A stretch of 64,000 nucleotides of DNA from Henckelia pumila (GCF_033568475.1 NC_133122.1:15132763-15196762), one strand, 5' to 3'; positions 11,376-23,442 are shown, counted from the first letter of the stretch. The notes: generated by a model from the sequence alone, not told the origin. Made by a program: numbers and translations.

Positions 11376-12758
11376 TCTACTGATAATCCACAAGAAGTTT
11401 GGATATGTTGTGTCATTGATTTTAGCCAAACACATTCACGGCTTGCTTCATGTAGCGCAATAATCTCAGCGTGATTTGATGAAGTTATTACGAGTGTTTG
11501 TTTCTATGAACGCCAAGAAATTGCGGTGCCTCCACGAGTAAATACATATCCGGTTTAGGAATGTGCCTTATGTGGATCAGATAAATATCCAGCATCAGCA
11601 TAACCAATGATACTTTGATTGGTGTCTTTTGAGTACAAAAGTCCCAAATCTGTCATTCCTCGTAGATAACGGAATATATGTTTAATTTCGTTCCAGTGCC
11701 TTTTTGTTGGATATGAACTGAATTTTGCCAATAAATTTACAGCAAAAGATATATCAGGTCTAGTGCAATTTGCAAGATACATAAGGGCACCAATGGCACT
11801 TAGATATGGTACTTCATGACCAAGAATAATTTCATCACCTTCACATGGACGAAATGGATCTTTTTCTATATTTAATGATCTTACAACCATTGGAGTACTT
11901 AATGGATTTGATTTATCCATATTAAAATGTTTAAGGACCTTTTCTGTATAATTTGTCTGGTGAACAAAAATTCCACATTCTTTTTGTTCGATTTGCAAAC
12001 CCAGACAGTACTTGGTTTTTAAAAGATCCTTCATTTCAAATTCTTCCTTCAAGTACATCATAACTTCTTGAATTTCTTTATTCGTTCCAATGATATTTAA
12101 ATCATCAATATATACAGCAATAATTACACATCCGGATGTTGTTTTCTTGATGAAAACACAAGGGCATATTGGATCATTTACATATCCCTTTTTCATCAAG
12201 TGCTCACTTAGCCGATTATACCACATTCGGCCTAATTGTTTTAACCCATATAATGATCTTTGCAATTTTACAGAATAAAATTCTCTGGGTTGAACTTTGT
12301 GCTTCAGACATCTTAAATCCTTCAGGGATTTTCATGTATATATCACTATCAAGTGATCCGTATAAGTAAGCTGTAACAACATCCATAAGACACATTTCCA
12401 AATTTTCTGACACGGCCAAACTAATCAAATATCAAAACGTAATTGCATCCATAACAGGAGAATACGTTTCTTCATAATCAATTCCAGGCCTTTGAGAAAA
12501 ACCTTGTGCAACAAGTTTAGCTTTATATCTGACTATTTCATTTTTCTCATTTCGCTTTCGAATAAAAACCCATTTGTATCTAACAGGTTTTACACCTTCA
12601 GGTGTGAGGACTATAGGTCCAAAAACATTACGTTTATTTAGCGAATCCAATTCAACCTGGATGACATCTTTCCATTTGGCCCAATCATGATGAGTTTTAC
12701 ATTCACCAAAAGATTTTGGTTTATGATTCTCATTTTCATTTATGATGTTACAAGCCAC
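11376..12758 (-). pseudogene. pol: Copia reverse transcriptase and RNase H, broken
   Basis: The minus-strand reading begins near 12758 with the RT N-terminus (VRYKWVFIRKRN, YKAKLVAQGFSQRPGIDYEE, TYSPVMD). It continues in 12428-12216 and then 12265-11555 (RSLYGLKQLGRMWYNRL, the catalytic YIDD in CVIIAVYIDDLN, YLANCTRPDISFAVNLL). RNase H begins at IIGYADAGYLSDPHKAHS. A TAA at 11555-11557 interrupts it, but RNase H similarity continues in the same frame (TGYVFTRGGTAISWRS) to the Athila insertion at 11376. At least one frame break lies near 12216-12265 and a stop near 12430. Confidence 0.88.
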
Positions 12759-12953
12759 ATTATAAGAAAATATCTCATCAATATCTTCTATGTCTTTTCG
12801 GTTCCATATTTTTCCAGTATTAATATAATTGATAGAGATTTCACGATTCTTGTCAGTTTATGGTTCTGACAGAACATTTTCATCATCAGGTGTTTCTTCT
12901 GGAACACCATTTTCAATTTTATGATCATCGTGTTTCTCTATGCCTTTTCTTTT
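12759..12953 (-). other. Copia linker between integrase and RT
   Basis: About 195 bp of the minus-strand copia reading lies between the integrase C-terminus and the RT N-terminus. It has stops in all frames and no recognisable domain. In intact copia elements this is a poorly conserved linker. Confidence 0.45.
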
Positions 12954-14133
12954 TCAAGGATTTTTATCCTTGGAACCGACTGGTCTTCCACGCTTCAAGC
13001 GTTTTATGACATCATGAGTGTCTTCAATTTGTTTCTTTGGAATTTCAATTCGAGCAGGGGCATTTACAGCATGTATATATGATTTTGTTATCCCTTTTGT
13101 GTCTGCAAATGCATCTGGCATTTGATTTGCAATTCTTTTCAAGTGCACAATTTGATGTACATCTTTCTCACATTGTTTGGTCCTTGGATCCAAATGTAAC
13201 AATGATGGTACATACCATGTGATTTCTTTTTCGATGTGTTTCTTTTCTCCCCCTAACATTGGGAAGATTTCTTCATTAAAATGACAATCAACAAAATGTG
13301 TTGTAAACACATCGCCTGTCTGAGGCTCAAGATATCGAATGATTGATGGGCTATCATAACCGATATAAATACCAATTTTTCTTTGAGGACCCATTTTTGA
13401 TCGTTGAGGTGGTGCAATAGGAACATACACCATACATCTAAAAATTCTCAGATGAGAAATATTTGGTTCTTTACCAAATGCAAGCTGCAATGGGGAGAAT
13501 TTATGATATGCACTTGGTCTGATGCGAATTAATGCCGCAGCATGTAAAATTGCATGTCCCCATATAGAAATAGGGAGTTTTGTTCTCATAATCATTGGTC
13601 TAGCAATCAGCTGTAGATGTTTAATCAATGATTCAACCAATCCATTCTGTGTATGAACATGAGCAACATGATGTTCAACAGTAATTCCCATTGACATACA
13701 ATAGTCATTGAAAGTTTGGGAAGTAAATTCTCCAGCATTATCAAGTCTTATTTTCTTGATTGTATAGTCGGAAAATTGATTCCGCAATTTTATTATTTGA
13801 GCCATTAATCTTGCAAATGCCACATTTCGAGTTGACAATAAGCATACATGTGACCATCTGCTGGAGGCATCGATCAATACCATAAAATATCGAAATGGTC
13901 CACATGGTGGATGAATTGGCCCACAAATATCACCCTGAATACGTTCAAGAAATATGGGTGATTCTGTTTGGATTTTAGCTGGCGATGGTCTTATAATAAG
14001 TTTTCCAAGAGAACATGCTTTACATTGAAACTTATTATTCTGAAAGATCTTCTGGTCTTTCAATGGATGACCATGTGTATTTTCAATAATTATTCGCATC
14101 ATTATTGAACCAGGATGTTCCAATCGATCATGC
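12954..14133 (-). pseudogene. pol: Copia integrase, separated from its N-terminus
   Basis: The integrase frame on the minus strand opens just right of the Athila-like insertion (RLEHPGSIMMR) and keeps the zinc-region cysteines (CKACSLGK). Core residues are seen in GDICGPIHPPCGPFRYFMVL (D), IRLDNAGEFTS (D) and VESLIKH (E). The C-terminal part has SIWGHAILHAAALIRIRP, FGKEPNISHLRIFRC and IGIYIGYDSPSIIRYLEP, as in copia integrases. The histidine part of the zinc region (TNWHD) lies across the insertion at 19775-19795. The element was cut within the pre-integrase domain at the CATGC duplication (14129-14133). Confidence 0.88.
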
Positions 14134-15517
14134 TGATAAGTGTATTTTATACACTTAATTTATATATGATTTTAATTGTTAATTATTGGTTTCGAGCAGA
14201 TTTATGCTGTATTTTGTTGTTTTTGTGGTCGTAGAAATTTAGTGAAGTTATGTGGAAAAGTGAAGAAAAATAAGAATTTGAGAAGAGAAAAGAATAAAAT
14301 GGAGAAAAGAAAATAAGAAGAATTAGAGAAGAAAAGAAGAAGAAAGTAACGATCAGACAAGATCAAAGAGGTTAATGAGCTTTTCTTTAATGGGCCTGAA
14401 GAAAGATTAGCGCTTGTTGTTAGCGTTGAGATAAGAGCAAACGCGCTATGCCTTCTGAAGATTGGAGATTGTAATCGAGGTAGAGGCGCGCCCGCGCCTT
14501 CACTTGAGCGCCCGCTCCGTTGCTGAATTGGAAAGATTTTATTATTTCAGGCAATTTTTATGGGCTTAGTTTTGTGGGCTTTTGCTGAGCAATATAAAAA
14601 GATTTTTATCTGACAATAGAGGAGAGAGCCGCCACACACACAAGAGGATATCAGAGATTGATCGTAAACTTTGGTGATTTTTTCTGGAGCTTAACTGAAG
14701 AACGAAGACGGAGTTCGATAGTCCGGACACGGCGTCGACGGATTTGATTTCTTACTTTTATTTAATTCTGAATATGTTTGAATTTATAAATTATTGTTTT
14801 ATTCAGAATTTTATTATGAACTAATTTTTATAGTCTAGAGGTCGGATGGAACCTGGTGTAGACGCTTTCATGAATGTTTGATTTTTGAATTGAGTTTCTT
14901 CTAGATTAATTGTTTTTTCTAGAATTGATTGTCTTTTCAATTATCTGATCAATAATTGATTTGTTATATTTATTTGAAATCATTTCTTCGGAGAGGGGAT
15001 TTTGAATAGGACATTAGAAACTACACTGTTAATTATTTATATAGCTCGGGAGAGTGTATGATTTTAACAGAGCTTTTAAAAAAAACATTGTTTTGTGATA
15101 GATCACTGCGATAAATTCTTAATAGGAATATTGGAATTAAATTGTAGTTGATAAACATTATTTGTTACTCGGAAGAGGGAAATAATAGACTTAAGTGTTC
15201 TTGGCTATTAATTGACTGAAATTCATGAAGATTAATTATTTATGATTGACTGTTGTTGAAACCAGGTGAAATCTATACCTCTAGACCATTTTTCTCTGAT
15301 TGATTTTTAATCTGAAAGTGGTGTGCATGCTTTTAAATCTCTTAATTATTTTATTTTTATTGCAAAATTCTCAAAGTTTGATTTTCTAGATAAAGTTTGG
15401 ACTATTCTAATTACAAGTACTAAATATTTTCATTTTACTCCCTGTGGGATCGATATCTGAATTATTCACTATATTAAAACTTGACACTCGTACGCTTGCG
15501 AGAAAATTTTCACAACA
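14134..15517 (+). mobile_element. 5' LTR of the non-autonomous Athila-like element
   Basis: It begins TGATAAGTGTATTTTATACA and ends TTTTCACAACA. A TATA-like AATATAAAAAG lies near 14590. The GC-rich word GGCGCGCCCGCGCC lies at about 14485-14498, followed by AGCGCCCGCTCC. It is the same length as the 3' copy. Confidence 0.93.
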
Positions 15518-18385
15518 AGTTTTTGGTGCCGTTGCCGGGGAGTAAATTTTGATTATTTTTTAGTCTTGTTACCAATTAGTCTAGATTTTAATTTAGAGTT
15601 TTTATTTATTTGATTTTTAATTTTTAATTTATTTCTTTTGTTTTCATTGCAGTTTTAGTGAATATATTTGGCGTGTGAGAGCGAAGGAAAAAATCAACTA
15701 ACACCGGTGAAAGTCGGGATGACGACTATAAACCAAGCGCCATTTGGGAGGCAACCCAAGCATTTTGTTTATTTTATTTTATTTGCTTTTATTTTCAGTT
15801 TATTTCATTTTTGTTATTTAATTGTTTTAAGTATTTTTTTTATTTTAAATTTTTGAGCTAATTTTTCTTAATTTTCAAAAAATTGCAGGCTCCAAAAATC
15901 TCAAATTCGAGCAAGGGGCGCGCCCGCCCCATTTATCGAAGCGCCCGCGCCTTACCTGGACGAAATTGGAGTTATTTTGCGACTTAAAGGCGCGCCCGCG
16001 CCACTCCTCTTTAGCGCCCGCGCTTTTTCTGCGCCTTCCAACTAGCGCGATAGCGCATCATCATCTCCATTAGCGCGTTCCTCAGCACTAACGCGCTCCT
16101 TCCCAGCTACAATTCATGCGCCATCGCGCAATCCCAACCAACCCAGCTGCCCTTCATCTTGCGCCAATTATTCCTACTCTGCACCTCATAATGCGATATC
16201 GCGCTCCCAGTTGCTATGCAAATAATCACCACCAGCGCTCCATGTTGTTTCTCTTCCTAGTGCAAACGGGCAACCTTGATCAGAAATTCCATGCGCAAAT
16301 GAGATCACAACAGCCTAACATGTGCTCTCGCTCTCCTACTTGATCAGAAACATTGCGCTAATCAACCATTCCAGCTGCTACTCTCCATGCGCAGCTTGCA
16401 CTTCCATAAAATTTGAATGGAGTAACATATAGCACAACCTTCTGCACCTCCACCTTGCTCAAATAACCTTTATGCACAGCCATCTCTTGAGCAAATGAAT
16501 CTTCAGCAGCCAAACCATGCAAGATCGAACATATGAAGCGCATGATGCCTAGCACTCTTCCCTATTTTCCCATACATTAAGCGAGATATATTGTATTGCA
16601 TGCTTTGGGTTTCAATTTTTGTGTTTTAATCGAGTGCATGTACTCTTTTCAGGTTAAAGTGGATGTTAAGTCGTGTATCTCTACCTCCTCCATATCTTCC
16701 ACCTTGGTTTTGCGGCTGCAAGTTATTTTATTGGACATTTTGATTACGCTGAGTACTGATGCTCGGTGTCGAAGGTATGAGTCCCTTGTTCTTTTATTGT
16801 TTTTAATCATTAGGGACAATGATTACATTAAGTTTGGGGGGGTAAATCAATGTCTGATTTTGTTGAATTGATTGTTGAAAGTTGAGTTTTGAATTTCATA
16901 GATAAAATTTTTTGTTGAGTTTAGTTGTTGTTGTTAGTTAAGTTGAAAAGAAGTTGAGAAATATGTGGATGCATGGCTGAAAATTTTTTGTTTTGTGCTA
17001 TAACTGAAATCCATGATTGTCTACCTATCTGACAAATATTTTTGAGAAAAATGGAACCAATTTTATGAACAGTTTCCTATATACTCTGTGATTAATACTT
17101 GAATCTGATTTTTGAGACATACAGTCATAGATATGATTGAGGCATTGTTTGAAATTTTTGGGCCTGATTTTCATTGAATTATTTTATCCTTTGTTGCCGA
17201 TTTGAGTCTACACGTATATTAGTACTTTGAGGTACAAAATTCTGAAATTTGTGAAAATCATCGTTTACTGCTGATGATTATCTTTTCTGCACTGATTGAA
17301 TTTGTATGATTTAATTGTGGATTGAGACTTGTCTAGAACTAGTTCGGACACTCTTCGAGGCGAAATACGGGCAAAATTGAGATTAGGAATGATTTAGGCG
17401 ATTTTTCTGAATGCGTTTGAGCCTTTCAAGCTACCTATTTTATATGTATCCCCAGTACCTTATTTGAACTTTATTGAAAATCGAATGGCATGCGTGTAAA
17501 CATGTGATGAAACCCCCATTCATCATTATTTCAAGGTCCTACATTGACTACCTAATTAGCCTAAACACTAATTCCTACCTTTAAGGGAGTAATTTGAATG
17601 CTAAAATGTTGTATGCTCCTAGCTTTATTTGTGAAAAATGAAATGGTGTGGTGGATGAATTGAAAAGATTAAAAGAGGTAGTAGAAAGAGTTGAAAAATG
17701 TGGTTGAAAAAGTTGTGAAAGAAATGAAAAAATTTGTGAAAGATGTGTGAAAAAATTGAAAAATCAATAAGTGTGAAAGTGTGAAAGAAAAGGAGTTGAA
17801 ATTAGAATTAAAGCATGAATGTGAATTACTCCTTATTTGAATTCTTATCCTTCGTTTGTAGCCGTGAGCCAGGCCTTACATTATAAGCTGAACAAGTCCT
17901 ATTGACCGAGTCTCAGTTGCCCAATATACTAGTGGAGAAGAGTTGCGAGAATTTAGCCAATGGACTGTTGATTGATGCTTTTAATGATTATGAATATTGA
18001 TCGAAACACGCACACATTATTATTCTTTGCATTTACCTAATTGTGAGTGTTTTTGATTTATATCCTATATTTGATCCTATGCTATCCTTGAAAAGTCCTC
18101 ATGATCTATGAATGTTTGAATTGAACTTGGAAAATGGTGTTTTGAACATGAGTTGCGAAGATTGTGAGTTTATGCGGTTATTATTTTGTGATTGGCTAAA
18201 AATTTCAAGTGTTAGTAGGTGTGACATGATTGGATTTGAAAATTCTTTGAAATCATTGTCGAGGCCATTGATCCATAATATTTCTTGACTATTCTTGTGA
18301 GTTTATGATGAGTAGTAGTTTTTGAAGTAATTTTGTTTTGAATTGTTTTGCTCGGGACTAGCAAAAGTCTAAGTTTGGGGGTATT
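15518..18385 (+). other. Internal region of the Athila-like element without genes
   Basis: The primer site TGGTGCCGTTGCCGGGG is at 15524-15540. The leader matches that of the coding element down to TTCATTGCAG at about 15654. Then gag-pol is absent and the post-pol box follows at 15708-15761 (ACCAAGCGCC, TTTGGGAGGCAACCCAA). GC-rich words related to GGCGCGCCCGCGCC lie at 15916-15951 and 15989-16025. The stretch 16040-16560 is rich in TGCGC and ATCGCGC words and has only short chance frames. From 16740 to 18385 it resembles the coding element's 3' non-coding region, with purine tracts at 16830-16842 and 18371-18381. Confidence 0.85.
15524..15540 (+). other. Primer-binding site of the Athila-like element
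   Basis: TGGTGCCGTTGCCGGGG starts six bases after the LTR end. It has the form usual for Athila elements, generally read as complementary to the 3' end of a tRNA-Asp. The match to a tRNA was not tested here. Confidence 0.8.
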
Positions 18386-19769
18386 TGATAAGTGTATTTT
18401 ATACACTTAATTTATATATGATTTTAATTGTTAATTATTGGTTTCGAGCAGATTTATGCTGTGTTTTGTTGTTTTTGTGGTCGTAGAAATTTAGTGAAGT
18501 TATGTGGAAAAGTGAAGAAAAATAAAAATTTGAGAAGAGAAAAGAATAAAATGGAGAAAAGAAAATAAGAAGAATTAGAGAAGAAAAGAAGAAGAAAGTA
18601 ACGATCAGACAAGAGCAAAGAGGTTAATGGACTTTTCTTTAATGGGCCTGAAGAAAGATTAGCGCTTGTTGTTAGCGTTGAGATAAGAGCAAACGCGCTA
18701 TGCCTTCCGAAGATTGGAGATTGTAATCGAGGTAGAGGCGCGCCCGCGCCTTCACTTGAGCGCCCGCTCCGTTGCTGAATTGGAAAGATTTTATTATTTC
18801 AGGCAATTTTTATGGGCTTAGTTTTGTGGGCTTTTGCTGAGCAATATAAAAGGATTTTTATCTGACAATAGAGGAGAGAGCCGCCACACACACAAGAGGA
18901 TATCAGAGATTGATCGTAAACTTTGGTGATTTTTTCTGGAGCTTAACTGAAGAACGAAGACGGAGTTCGATAGTCCGGACACGGCGTCGACGGATTTGAT
19001 TTCTTAATTTTATTTAATTCTGAATATGTTTGAATTTATAAATTATTGTTTTATTCAGAATTTTATTATGAACTAATTTTTATAGTCTAGAGGTCGGATG
19101 AAACCTGGTGTAGACGCTTTCATGAATGTTTGATTTTATTGAATTGAGTTTCTTCTAGATTAATTGTTTTTTTAGAATTGATTGTCTTTTCAATTATCTG
19201 ATCAATAATTGATTTGTTATATTTATTTGAATCATTGCTCGGGAGAGGGGATTTTGAATAGGACATTAGAAACTACACTGTTAATTATTTATACAACTCG
19301 GGAGAGTGTATGATTTTAACAGAGCTTTTAAAAAGAACATTGTTTTGTGATAGATCACTGCGATAAATTCTTAATAGGAATATTGGAATTGAATTGTAGT
19401 TGATAAACATTATTTGTTGCTCGAGAGAGGGAAATAATAAACTTAAGTGTTCTTGGCTATTAATTGACTGAAATTCATGAAGATTAATTATTTATGATTG
19501 ACTGTTGTTGAAACCAGGTGAAATCTATACCTCTAGACCATTTTTCTCTGATTGATTTTTAATCTGAAAGTGGTGTGCGTTCTTTTAAATCTCTTAATTA
19601 TTTTATTTTTATTGCAAAATTCTCAAAGTTTGATTTTCTAGATAAAGTTTGGACTATTCTAATTACAAGTACTAAATATTTTCATTTTACTCCATGTGGG
19701 ATCGATATCTGAATTATTCACTATATTAAAACTTGACACTCGTACGCTTGCGAGGAAATTTTCACAACA
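18386..19769 (+). mobile_element. 3' LTR of the non-autonomous Athila-like element
   Basis: It follows the tract AAGTTTGGGGG with TGATAAGTG, ends TTCACAACA, and is followed by the CATGC duplication. It is a near copy of 14134-15517 with scattered substitutions and a few one-base indels. The GC-rich word is at 18737-18750. Confidence 0.93.
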
Positions 19770-20104
19770 CATGCCAATTGGTTAATATTGAAGAACTATT
19801 AACCACCATATTTGATTTGATTGACCTTATATATGTATAATGCAATCCAGTAGGGAGCATTGATAATTTTTCAACCACATATTTCTTTCCTGATTTATAT
19901 GTGGTAAGACACATATATTTCTGATTTCCATCAGTTATTGTCTCAGTATCATATCCATGAGAATATATGTCATTAAAACTCAACAAATTTCTTTTTGATT
20001 CTGGTGAATATAAAGCATCATTTATCAAAAAATTTGTACCATTAGGTAACAAAAAATGTGCTTTTCCACAACCTTCAATCAAGTCTACAGGACCTGATAT
20101 TGTA
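19770..20104 (-). pseudogene. pol: Copia protease end and pre-integrase fragment
   Basis: On the minus strand the reading from 20104 is TISGPVDLIEGCGKAHFLLP, then NGTNFLINDALYSPESKRNL and LSFNDIYSHGYDTETITDG, down to SILTNWH where the Athila-like element enters. This is the segment that links the copia protease to its integrase. The protease active site lies on the other side of the solo LTR, at 21978-22116. Apart from the two insertions the frame is open. Confidence 0.85.
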
Positions 20105-21972
20105 TGAAAGAGTGGGTGCCCAGTGAGCCAACTTGTGGCTATGGGCTTTGATGACTCTTTGTACAAACGATCTTTTGTTTAATGTAATTTACACTTTTAT
20201 TAATGGCAATGACTTTATCTTTCTTCATATTGTTATATTGTGATATACTATTGTTGTTTTGATAAAGACCTTGAATATACTATAGTGTATGTAAGATGTG
20301 GTAGAACATGGGGATGTCTATCATGAAATACATCTTATAGTCACTGTATATTCTAAACTGTTCCTAGTCGATTGAGCCGTCCGAGAATAAGGATAAGGAT
20401 CGCTCGAGTTTGAGACTAGCATTTGCGATGCGGAGTACCACGTTTCATTGGTAGGGAACATGGAGATGTTCGAAGCATGCAAATGGATATTCATAGGATG
20501 AATAATCGAACTACCCTATCCGGGCTTTCCAAGTGGTTATCACTTATCGAGTGGATAAAGTCCGCGGTTTTGGTTGTACACCATTAGTCCTTACTACTTG
20601 AAACATCATGGAGACTCTATATGCTAGTACTGTGCTTTGACTCGTTTATCGACTCTATGGGGGTCATCAGGTGTCGGGATTGGGTACAGTTACAACACAT
20701 ATAGGAGTCGATGCATTGTTGTCAAGGATTCACCACATACTTGCGAGTGTGGATATCCTATGCGATCTGAGGAGATATTAGTGTGACGAATCTCTGGCCA
20801 GAGTACTTGATGTGATTTAAGAAATGGTTTCTTAGTAGCACATGCGATGTCACTAATTTGATCTTCAAGATGTATTGCATAGTTATCGAATCTTGAGCGA
20901 CTCTCGATATACCAATGGTTGTTGATTCGATCGGGATATATGGATGAAGGGACCGTACTGTACGCTAACCAAAATCTACTGGTTCTTGTAGGCACTATCA
21001 GTGATACCTAGGGAATCATGGGGCGATGTTGCTAGGCGCTTTACCATGATTCGTTGGGCAAGTCGGAAATCGTTGTTCCGAGTCACAAGGAGTTGTGAGC
21101 CCACGGCTAGCTGTATCCCTGAACCATTGAGGGTCACACAGTGTAATGGAGTTTTAATCCCCGTTGAGATAGTTAAATTTAAAGAGTTAAATTTAATGAA
21201 TAAAGAAGTTGGACTTCTTAAATAAGAGTAAGGGAGTAGGATTTCCTAAAATGACATAGGGATGTACATTTTTGGAAACCACTGAATTCGGATTCAGGAA
21301 AATTTATCTTGACTTTAAAATGTGCAGAAATGGTTTCTGTGCACATTGGTAAAATCGGTTTATCAATCGGAGTCACGATAAATTTTATATTAATTTCTGA
21401 ACATGCGGGCTTTGCTTGTCGGGCCTCAACTTATGACTAATGGGCCCTAAGGTGTTAGTGGCCTGCATTATAAATAAGTTATTGCAGTACAGAAATTACA
21501 CACAACAGGTCATAATTTTGAGAGAAAAATTTCGAAAACCCTAGCCTCCTCTCTCTCAAATCGGCCGCCCCCTTCCCTTCTCTGCGTGAGAAATTCCGGT
21601 CTGTGATTTTGAATTGCAGTCTGGAATAGCGAATCAAATTCGTTTATTCTCTTCGTAGAAAACTTTTGATAGATTTTCTAGTGCAATCTATCAGAGGGAT
21701 TAAACCTCCATTCGTGGACCTGATTGAAGGAAAGCTTGTTCATCAGTTCCAGGGAGATACAAGAAGCGCAGAGAAATCTGTGTGGTGTCCAATAATCTCG
21801 CTTCGAGATTGAAGGTAAAAATTACATAACAGTTATTTAATTTTTACACACACAAATAATTTAATCGTAAACGGTTGATACCCACACTATGGAATTGTTC
21901 CATAATAAAATTTTTAAACTTCCGCTGCACCGGGTATCAATCGTGATTGATCTGAACGCCAGTTTTCCAACA
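20105..21972 (+). mobile_element. Solo LTR, probably copia, TSD TTGTA
   Basis: The 1868-bp insert begins TGAAAGAGTGGGTGCCC and ends GCCAGTTTTCCAACA. TTGTA is repeated exactly on both sides (20100-20104, 21973-21977) within the copia protease. No coding sequence, primer site or purine tract is seen, so a solo LTR is the simplest reading. The right part has leader-like text with a CCTAGCCTCCTCTCTC stretch near 21540. Orientation is inferred from that layout. Assignment to copia rests on general resemblance and is uncertain. Confidence 0.8.
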
Positions 21973-21977
21973 TTGTA

Positions 21978-22116
21978 TTCACCATTGTTTTTGTTGGTTT
22001 TATTTCCAAGAAATATCTTTCATATCGCATAATAGTGTGCGTTGTACCACTATCCGATATGCAAATTTCCATGATATTATTTCCATGTTTGCTCATAGCA
22101 TTTTTCATATCAAACT
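21978..22116 (-). pseudogene. pol: Copia protease active-site fragment
   Basis: On the minus strand 22116-21978 reads DMKNAMSKHGNN, then CISDSGTTHTIMRYERYFLE, then IKPTKTMVNT. DSGTTHT is the aspartic protease active site of copia polyproteins. The frame resumes at 20104 after the solo LTR. Upstream it is cut by the solo LTR at 22117-23442. Confidence 0.85.
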
Positions 22117-23442
22117 TGTAGTACCCCGTACCCAAAATTGGTAATTAAGAGATTAATTATGTTAATTAAACCAATTTGGTATCGAACGGATCGGAAGCTC
22201 CGAAGGTGAGATCGGAAGCTCCGATGCAGGATTGGAAGCTCCGATCGATATTACGTCATGCATGACGTGTGGCAGGACCGGAAACTCCGATCGGGATCGG
22301 AAGCTCCGATCGCCCTATCCGAAGTCAACCAATGATATTTTGACACGTGGCAGATCAGGATCTTCGGAAGCTCCGATAGCAGGATCGGATGTTCCGATCT
22401 AGGTTCGGACGTTCCGATCGAGGATCGAAAGTTCCGATCGTTGTCTATAAATAGAAGACCGAGAATTCATTTTCAATTTCCAATTCTGGATTTTCTCTCT
22501 ATTCTAGTCGTATTCGAGTTGTTCTAGCCTTCCTAGGCTTGACCCAGGAGTTTTCAAGGCGTTCGATAGTCGTAGCAGAGTTGTGCCCAAGTTCTGGAGG
22601 CATCGACATCAAAGGGCTAACGACGGACGAAGGTATAGCTTTTGCTTCCTATAAATATTTAAGAGTATGCAATAGCTTAGTTAAGGCTTTTAGAGCACTT
22701 TAATGATAGTAGTATCATTTGGCAGTGTAGAGCAGACTATAGGCGTGGACCTAGAGTTGGTAGAGCTTGCACTGTTTTGAGGTACGGAAGTACTGTTCGA
22801 GATATCCTGACTGAGTATGCATGTATTATGTGACTGCATGATTTATATGTCATTGATTTATGCTGCATTCATTTGCATACTTAGCTATCTCTTTCGAGAT
22901 GTCTGTTAGTATGGTTTTTCCCTATCCTGTTAGTGGTTGGACTTCCATCGATTTGGGTCCGGCATATCCACTTGTATTATGGTATGGGAGCCACCTCCTG
23001 AAGCGACGGCACAGCGTGCTACATACCAGGGCCCGGTCTGTCTCTGTTATCTGATCCTTGACCTCGAGTTTATAGGGAGTTCACTTTGCATGCATGTATA
23101 CTCATACTCTCGTACTGAGCGTTTTCTGCTCACGTCTCGTACTCTGTGTTTTTGGACACCCTATTCCATTGGGCAGGTTTGTGATTGGACGAGGCGGGTG
23201 GATCCATGAGGGGCTAGTCAGTGGTTGACCAGCTGGAGCTTCGTCTAGATTTTATTTCTGTTGTTTTGAGATTGATACAGCTATTCGATTTGGTTGTATA
23301 TTATTTAGATAAATTATAGATTCCTTTACTTGGGATTGTATAAACGTTTATGGTTTCCGCAGTTTTATTCTGATATCTGATTAATTAAGTTAATTGCATG
23401 CCTAAGTTCTGTTAGTAGGTGATCCGGGTAAGGGTCACTACA
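22117..23442. mobile_element. Solo LTR, Ty3/gypsy-like, TSD AAACT
   Basis: The 1326-bp insert begins TGTAGTACCCCGTACCC and ends AAGGGTCACTACA, so its ends are imperfect inverted repeats. AAACT flanks it exactly (22112-22116, 23443-23447). No ORF of value is present. A cluster of CGGAAGCTCCGATC words lies at 22190-22440, followed by a TATA-like CTATAAATAG near 22445. Plus orientation is suggested by that TATA box. Confidence 0.85.
22190..22440 (+). repeat. Array of GATCGGAAGCTCCGATC words
   Basis: About nine variants of GATCGGAAGCTCCGATC, an imperfect palindrome, lie between 22190 and 22440. The right-hand copies drift to CGGATGTTCCGATC, CGGACGTTCCGATC and CGAAAGTTCCGATC. Spacers between them differ. 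The array sits just upstream of the TATA-like box of the solo LTR. Confidence 0.85.

Larger units (their letters stand above)
14134..19769 (+). mobile_element. Complete non-autonomous Athila-like element (LARD-type)
   Basis: Two 1384-bp LTRs (14134-15517, 18386-19769) flank a 2868-bp internal region. The CATGC duplication is exact (14129-14133, 19770-19774). A primer-binding site, post-pol box, inner purine tract and terminal purine tract are all present, but no gag, pol or third ORF remains. By eye the LTRs differ at roughly 25-35 positions, about 2 percent, so the insertion is fairly young. Movement would need enzymes from a coding relative. The neighbouring coding element is related but its LTR is clearly different in sequence. 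Confidence 0.93.

Noticed and set aside
16116-16343. 75-codon frame in the non-autonomous Athila element
   Set aside because: Made of repeated GCGC/ATCGCGC words in a non-coding spacer, with no similarity to the third ORF of the coding element.
20690-21225. Short frames inside the solo LTR
   Set aside because: No similarity to gag or pol; the region is bounded by an exact target duplication and fits LTR sequence.
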